Assembly: GCA_036563875.1 (NCBI GenBank)
Contig: DATCLO010000165.1
Coordinates: forward strand, 1-16,536
Direction: 5' to 3'
DNA from: ZC4RG29 sp036563875
Lineage (GTDB): Bacteria; Bacteroidota; Bacteroidia; Cytophagales; Cyclobacteriaceae
Length of the DNA stretch: 16,536 nucleotides
Positions 13,567-16,536 of this stretch are shown here, in pieces; within the stretch, counting starts at the first letter, position 1; each line of letters begins with the position of its first letter. The translations under genes and the position numbers were made by a program. Below the pieces are notes generated by a model, which searched no databases, was not told the origin of the DNA, and saw only the letters and a list, made by a program, of their open reading frames with translations.

Positions 13567-14040
13567 ATGCTACAACGTTTTGCTTTCCTGCTGCTCTGCC
13601 TTACTGGGCTAATCGCATGTCAACAGTCAACAGAGTCCCAAAATGTGGTGGAAAAACTGCCTCTTCAGGGAACCTGGAAACTCCTCTCAGGGACGCTAAT
13701 TGAAGGAGGCAACACTACCGTTACGGATTATACCCAAGGGGAACAAATGATTAAAATCATCAACGACACTCATTTCTCCTTTCTCAGACACGATGTCAAT
13801 AAAGGTCAGGATTCGTTGGCCAATTTTGTCGCCGCTGGTGGCCCCTATGCGCTTGAAGGCAACCGCTACACGGAGCACGTGGAATATTGCAGTGCTCGCG
13901 AATGGGAGGGATCATCTTTTGAATTCACGATTGCGATTGAAGGCGACACCCTGATTCAACAGGGTCTTGAGAGAGTGGAGGCCATTGGGGTGGATCGGTA
14001 CAACATAGAAAAATACGTTCGGATTAGGCCGGTACGGTGA
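13567..14040 (+). CDS. Lipocalin-like lipoprotein
   Basis: The 157-residue product starts with a lipoprotein signal (MLQRFAFLLLCLTGLIAC), with lipobox LIAC and lipidated Cys18. The residues after it, Gln-Gln, contain no inner-membrane retention signal. The mature part is beta-rich. It opens with LQGTWKLLSGTLIE, a typical lipocalin-like first strand, and continues with TQGEQMIKIINDTHFSF and YALEGNRYTEHVEYC. This pattern resembles the small lipocalin-like and DUF4488-type domains frequent in Bacteroidota; the ligand is unknown. A TATACTTG word (13522-13529) 37 bases before the ATG is one base off the -7 consensus. helD follows on the same strand after 46 bases, so the two may share a transcript, although no functional link is known. 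Confidence 0.78.
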   Translation: MLQRFAFLLLCLTGLIACQQSTESQNVVEKLPLQGTWKLLSGTLIEGGNTTVTDYTQGEQMIKIINDTHFSFLRHDVNKGQDSLANFVAAGGPYALEGNRYTEHVEYCSAREWEGSSFEFTIAIEGDTLIQQGLERVEAIGVDRYNIEKYVRIRPVR

Positions 14041-14086
14041 ACAAAAACTTCAATTGTGAGGTTGATATTGGATTACAAAACCCGTA

Positions 14087-16165
14087 ATGGATAGCGAACA
14101 TCAGAACAGAGTGTCTACAGAAATCATCAACGTAACTGAACAGGAGGAACGCGATTACCTCGACAAAATATTGCAGGAACTGGATTGGGCCATTGAGCAG
14201 GCCGATCGTGCAGTGAGGGAGTATTCGCGGGAGTTCCGGCAAAATCAAGCTTATCTCTTTGATCAGCGCTCCGGTATGGACGAAGCCGACATCGTATCGG
14301 CGGGTCAGTCCCTCACGCGCATGACCCAGGAAAGTGGGGCAGGTTTGGCCACGCGGCGGAAGCTCGTAAAGCTGAGTCAAACGCCGTACTTCGGTCGCAT
14401 CGACTTTACCCCGCAGGCGACGGGCCGACGGATGCCTATCTACATAGGCATACACTCCTTCGTCGCCAATACTCCGGGTGTTTACCCCATATACGACTGG
14501 CGTGCGCCGGTATCATCTATGTTTTACGACTTCGAACTGGGTGATGCCTGGTACAAAACTCCCGGCGGCGAGGTAAAGGGAACCATCCAATTGCGGCGTC
14601 AATATCGAATCCGTCGCGGTAAGATGGAGTTCATGATCGAAAACGACGTGAACATTCAGGACGATGTGCTGCAACTTGAGCTGAGCCGGTCGTCCGACGA
14701 GAAAATGCGTAATATCGTCGCGACCATTCAACGCGATCAAAATGCCATCATCCGCAATGAGACTTCGACGATCATGATCATCCAGGGCGTCGCCGGTTCA
14801 GGCAAAACATCGATCGCCATTCATCGTATTGCCTTTCTCCTGTATCGGTACAGGGATGAACTTTCATCTGGCGACATCCTCATTATTTCACCCAATCGCG
14901 TGTTCTCAGACTACATCTCCAACGTGTTGCCTGAGTTGGGCGAAACACAGATTCCCGAGATGGGCATGGAGGATCTCGCGCGGGAACTTCTGGAACACAA
15001 GGTCAACTTTCAGACGTTTCTCCAGCAAGTCTTTGCGCTGATGAACAATGATGCCGGGCTCGGTGAACGGGTCAGGTTCAAATCATCCCTTGAGTTCGTC
15101 AATCTGCTCAATCGGTACTTCGTTTACCTGGAGAACCATTGGTTGCGCGCGCGCGACATCAGGATTGGAACGGCCTGGGTACCTGCCTCGTTTGTCAAGG
15201 AGCGCTTCGATGCGCTTCAGCGCACCCCGATACTACAGCGTTTGCCAATGCTGGTCGACGAAGTGCAGGCATATGTCAGGACTGAACTTAACCGTAAGCT
15301 CACGGGTCGTGAAAAGACTCGAATCATTCAAGCCCTGACCGAGGCTGCGGGAAGCCAGTCTGTACTGGATCTCTATCGTGGGTTCTACACGTGGCTCAAA
15401 CGTGAGGATCTGTTCAGGATGGAGGGCGACAGGCTTGAGTACGCCGACGTCTTCCCATTGATCTATTGCAGGCTAAGGCTTGAAGGGATCTCCATGTTCC
15501 AGCACGTCAAGCACCTGGTGGTTGACGAAATGCAGGATTACACACCGATTCAGTACGCTGTACTCGCCAGGTTATTTCAGGGACGCAAGACCATCCTTGG
15601 AGATGCGAGCCAGGCCATCAATCCTTACAGTTCCGCGACCGCCGACGACATTCGTCAGGTTTTTCCGCAAGCCGATGTGGTAAAGCTGAACAGAAGTTAT
15701 CGTTCGACATATGAGATTACGAAGTTTACCCAGCGCATTTTAACCGATCCTGATCTGCAGGTCATCGAGCGACATGGCGAAGAGCCTCAGGTGAAAGGCT
15801 TTGAAAATGCGGAACAGGAAGAAGCGGAAATCAAGCGACTCGTATCAGATTTCCGAGGTTCTGAGTATCGCATGCTGGCGATCATTTGCAAGACGCCATC
15901 ACAAGCGGAGTCGTTGTTTGACAAGCTAAGCGCAGCGGACGTCAGCCTGCTCACCGAAGACAGCGATACATTCAGAGATGGCGTCGTTATCACAACCGTC
16001 CCGCTTGCAAAGGGTCTCGAATTCGACGAAGTAATCGTGCCCTTCGCATCGGCAGACAACTACGGCACTGAAGGCGATCGACGACTGCTCTACATTGCCT
16101 GCACCCGCGCCATGCACCGGTTAACCGTGACGCATACGGGGAAACGGTCGCCGTGGTTGGTGTAA
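14087..16165 (+). CDS. helD: HelD-family superfamily-1 helicase-like ATPase, RNA polymerase recycling factor
   Basis: The 692-residue product belongs to the HelD/HelR family. HelD binds stalled RNA polymerase and uses ATP to release nucleic acid and recycle the enzyme. The N-terminus is a charged coiled coil (about 18-60), which in Gram-positive HelD enters the polymerase secondary channel. The signature block YIGIHSF…YPIYDWRAPVSSMFYDFELG spans 119-152. Walker A is GVAGSGKTS (234-242) and Walker B is LVVDEMQD (Asp480-Glu481). The SF1 motifs ILGDASQAINP, LNRSYRS, TTVPLAKGLEFDEVIVP and LLYIACTRAMH (near 669) follow in order. B. subtilis HelD is about 770 residues, so this form is moderately short. 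The ATG at 14087 is the first in frame and suits the coiled coil. The RNA-polymerase role is known for Gram-positive members and inferred here. Confidence 0.92.
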   Translation: MDSEHQNRVSTEIINVTEQEERDYLDKILQELDWAIEQADRAVREYSREFRQNQAYLFDQRSGMDEADIVSAGQSLTRMTQESGAGLATRRKLVKLSQTPYFGRIDFTPQATGRRMPIYIGIHSFVANTPGVYPIYDWRAPVSSMFYDFELGDAWYKTPGGEVKGTIQLRRQYRIRRGKMEFMIENDVNIQDDVLQLELSRSSDEKMRNIVATIQRDQNAIIRNETSTIMIIQGVAGSGKTSIAIHRIAFLLYRYRDELSSGDILIISPNRVFSDYISNVLPELGETQIPEMGMEDLARELLEHKVNFQTFLQQVFALMNNDAGLGERVRFKSSLEFVNLLNRYFVYLENHWLRARDIRIGTAWVPASFVKERFDALQRTPILQRLPMLVDEVQAYVRTELNRKLTGREKTRIIQALTEAAGSQSVLDLYRGFYTWLKREDLFRMEGDRLEYADVFPLIYCRLRLEGISMFQHVKHLVVDEMQDYTPIQYAVLARLFQGRKTILGDASQAINPYSSATADDIRQVFPQADVVKLNRSYRSTYEITKFTQRILTDPDLQVIERHGEEPQVKGFENAEQEEAEIKRLVSDFRGSEYRMLAIICKTPSQAESLFDKLSAADVSLLTEDSDTFRDGVVITTVPLAKGLEFDEVIVPFASADNYGTEGDRRLLYIACTRAMHRLTVTHTGKRSPWLV

Positions 16166-16383
16166 TGAATGGGTGGGTAATCGTTAAATTATACTCATGG
16201 AAATGATCGTAGGTGTAGTAATACGTCGGTATTGTAATAGTAGAGACGTTGCATGGAACGTCCCCACAGATTTTGGCCCCCCAGATTAGTACACCAATTG
16301 CGGATACGGATCACCTGCTGGGTCCTTGCGTGAGACGCGCAGGTTGCGCGTCTCTACCACAGTTCCGCGATTACTTCTTACCC
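16166..16383. other. Noncoding gap after helD
   Basis: This 218-base gap separates helD from a minus-strand gene end. Apart from the composite palindromic element it shows no open reading frame with a plausible start. No clear U-tailed terminator follows helD. Confidence 0.5.
16240..16357. repeat. Composite palindromic repeat with 9-base terminal inverted arms
   Basis: The outer ends are perfect inverted copies (GTAGAGACG at 16240-16248 and CGTCTCTAC at 16349-16357). Each outer end belongs to its own hairpin. The left one (16240-16267) has arms GTAGAGACGTT and AACGTCCCCAC, which pair imperfectly around GCATGG. The right one has perfect 10-base arms, GAGACGCGCA (16332-16341) and TGCGCGTCTC (16345-16354), around GGT. 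It resembles the dispersed GTAGAGACG-type palindromes I recall from Bacteroidota and cyanobacterial intergenic DNA. It is probably a non-autonomous REP/MITE-like element. Confidence 0.7.
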
Positions 16384-16536
16384 CTAACTACCAACCGCCT
16401 CACCTTGCCCTTTTTGCTCACTCTCACGCTGACCCTCACTCTCACTCTCATTTACACCTTCCTCCACACCACGTATATACTCCACTGCCGCTCTGAGTTT
16501 CGCATAACTATACTTACCTTTCACGGCCTTATACAG
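16384..16536 (-). CDS. C-terminal end of an unidentified protein, truncated by window edge
   Basis: On the minus strand the frame is open from the window edge (16536) to TAG at 16386-16384, giving 50 residues. The first part looks like a basic amphipathic helix region (LYKAVKGKYSYAKLRAAVEY). An acidic, low-complexity tail follows (NESESEGQRESEQKGQGEAVGS). Codon use and the helical pattern make it look coding, but no family was recognised and the start lies outside the window. It is convergent with helD, so the repeat element sits between two gene ends. Confidence 0.55.
   Translation of the reverse strand: MYKAVKGKYSYAKLRAAVEYIRGVEEGVNESESEGQRESEQKGQGEAVGS
16417..16450. repeat. Short CTCACT tandem repeat
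   Basis: The sequence is built of imperfect 6-base CTCACT units, interrupted by CACGCTGACC. In the minus-strand reading frame it encodes the alternating Ser-Glu stretch of the truncated protein. It may be a slippage-prone tract, but six-base steps would keep the frame. Confidence 0.5.

Noticed and set aside
16417..16450. CRISPR or satellite array
   Set aside because: The units are only 6 bases, with no spacers, and they lie within a probable coding frame.

Overview
The window looks like chromosomal DNA of a member of the Bacteroidota, most likely order Cytophagales. The strongest evidence is a 900-residue secreted protein ending in a CHU_C / type IX secretion type B sorting domain. Supporting signs are several TAnnTTTG-type -7 promoter elements, mostly weak Shine-Dalgarno sequences, and Cytophagales-typical proteins (a carboxypeptidase-regulatory-like protein, a HelD of the Bacteroidota type, a lipocalin-like lipoprotein). 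No rRNA, tRNA, CRISPR array, phage or transposase gene was recognised, and the genes form a compact, mostly housekeeping and transport region.

Layout from left to right. (1) Positions 2-1321, plus strand: the 3' part of a carboxypeptidase-regulatory-like gene, an overlapping VanX-like D-Ala-D-Ala dipeptidase whose catalytic core has lost its middle, and a MazG-type nucleotide pyrophosphohydrolase. (2) Positions 1486-5998, minus strand: rlmD (23S rRNA uracil-C5 methyltransferase), gcvT (glycine cleavage T protein) and comB (2-phosphosulfolactate phosphatase) are closely spaced. An integral-membrane NagX/HGSNAT-like acyltransferase follows and appears to have its own promoter. (3) Positions 6151-8853, plus strand: the large secreted CHU_C protein with four related Cys-containing modules. 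(4) Positions 8857-11866: a small unknown gene is divergent from modE, with a perfect 12-bp inverted repeat exactly midway between their start codons. modE is followed by a translationally coupled modABC molybdate ABC transporter, with a near-consensus ModE box just upstream of modA. Neither ModE nor ModC carries the Mop/TOBE molybdate-binding domain usually found in Proteobacterial homologues. (5) Positions 11873-13409, minus strand: a YghX-type dienelactone-hydrolase-family protein with a twin-arginine-like leader, and a CatE-like VOC protein. (6) Positions 13567-16165, plus strand: a lipocalin-like lipoprotein and helD, the RNA-polymerase-recycling helicase-like ATPase. (7) Positions 16166-16536: a noncoding stretch with a composite palindromic repeat (9-bp terminal arms plus two hairpins), then the C-terminus of an unidentified minus-strand gene with a Ser-Glu-rich tail entering from the right edge.

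How the genes fit together: the clearest functional unit is modE-modABC. The ModE box lies where a bound ModE would block transcription start, so the unit is probably an autonomous molybdate-uptake system repressed by a sensor-less ModE. rlmD, gcvT and comB look like a conserved but functionally mixed housekeeping cluster. The other genes appear to be independent units. The points most worth a second look are the shared palindrome with the unknown 104-residue gene, the sensor-less Mod system, the internally deleted dipeptidase and the composite repeat at the right end.
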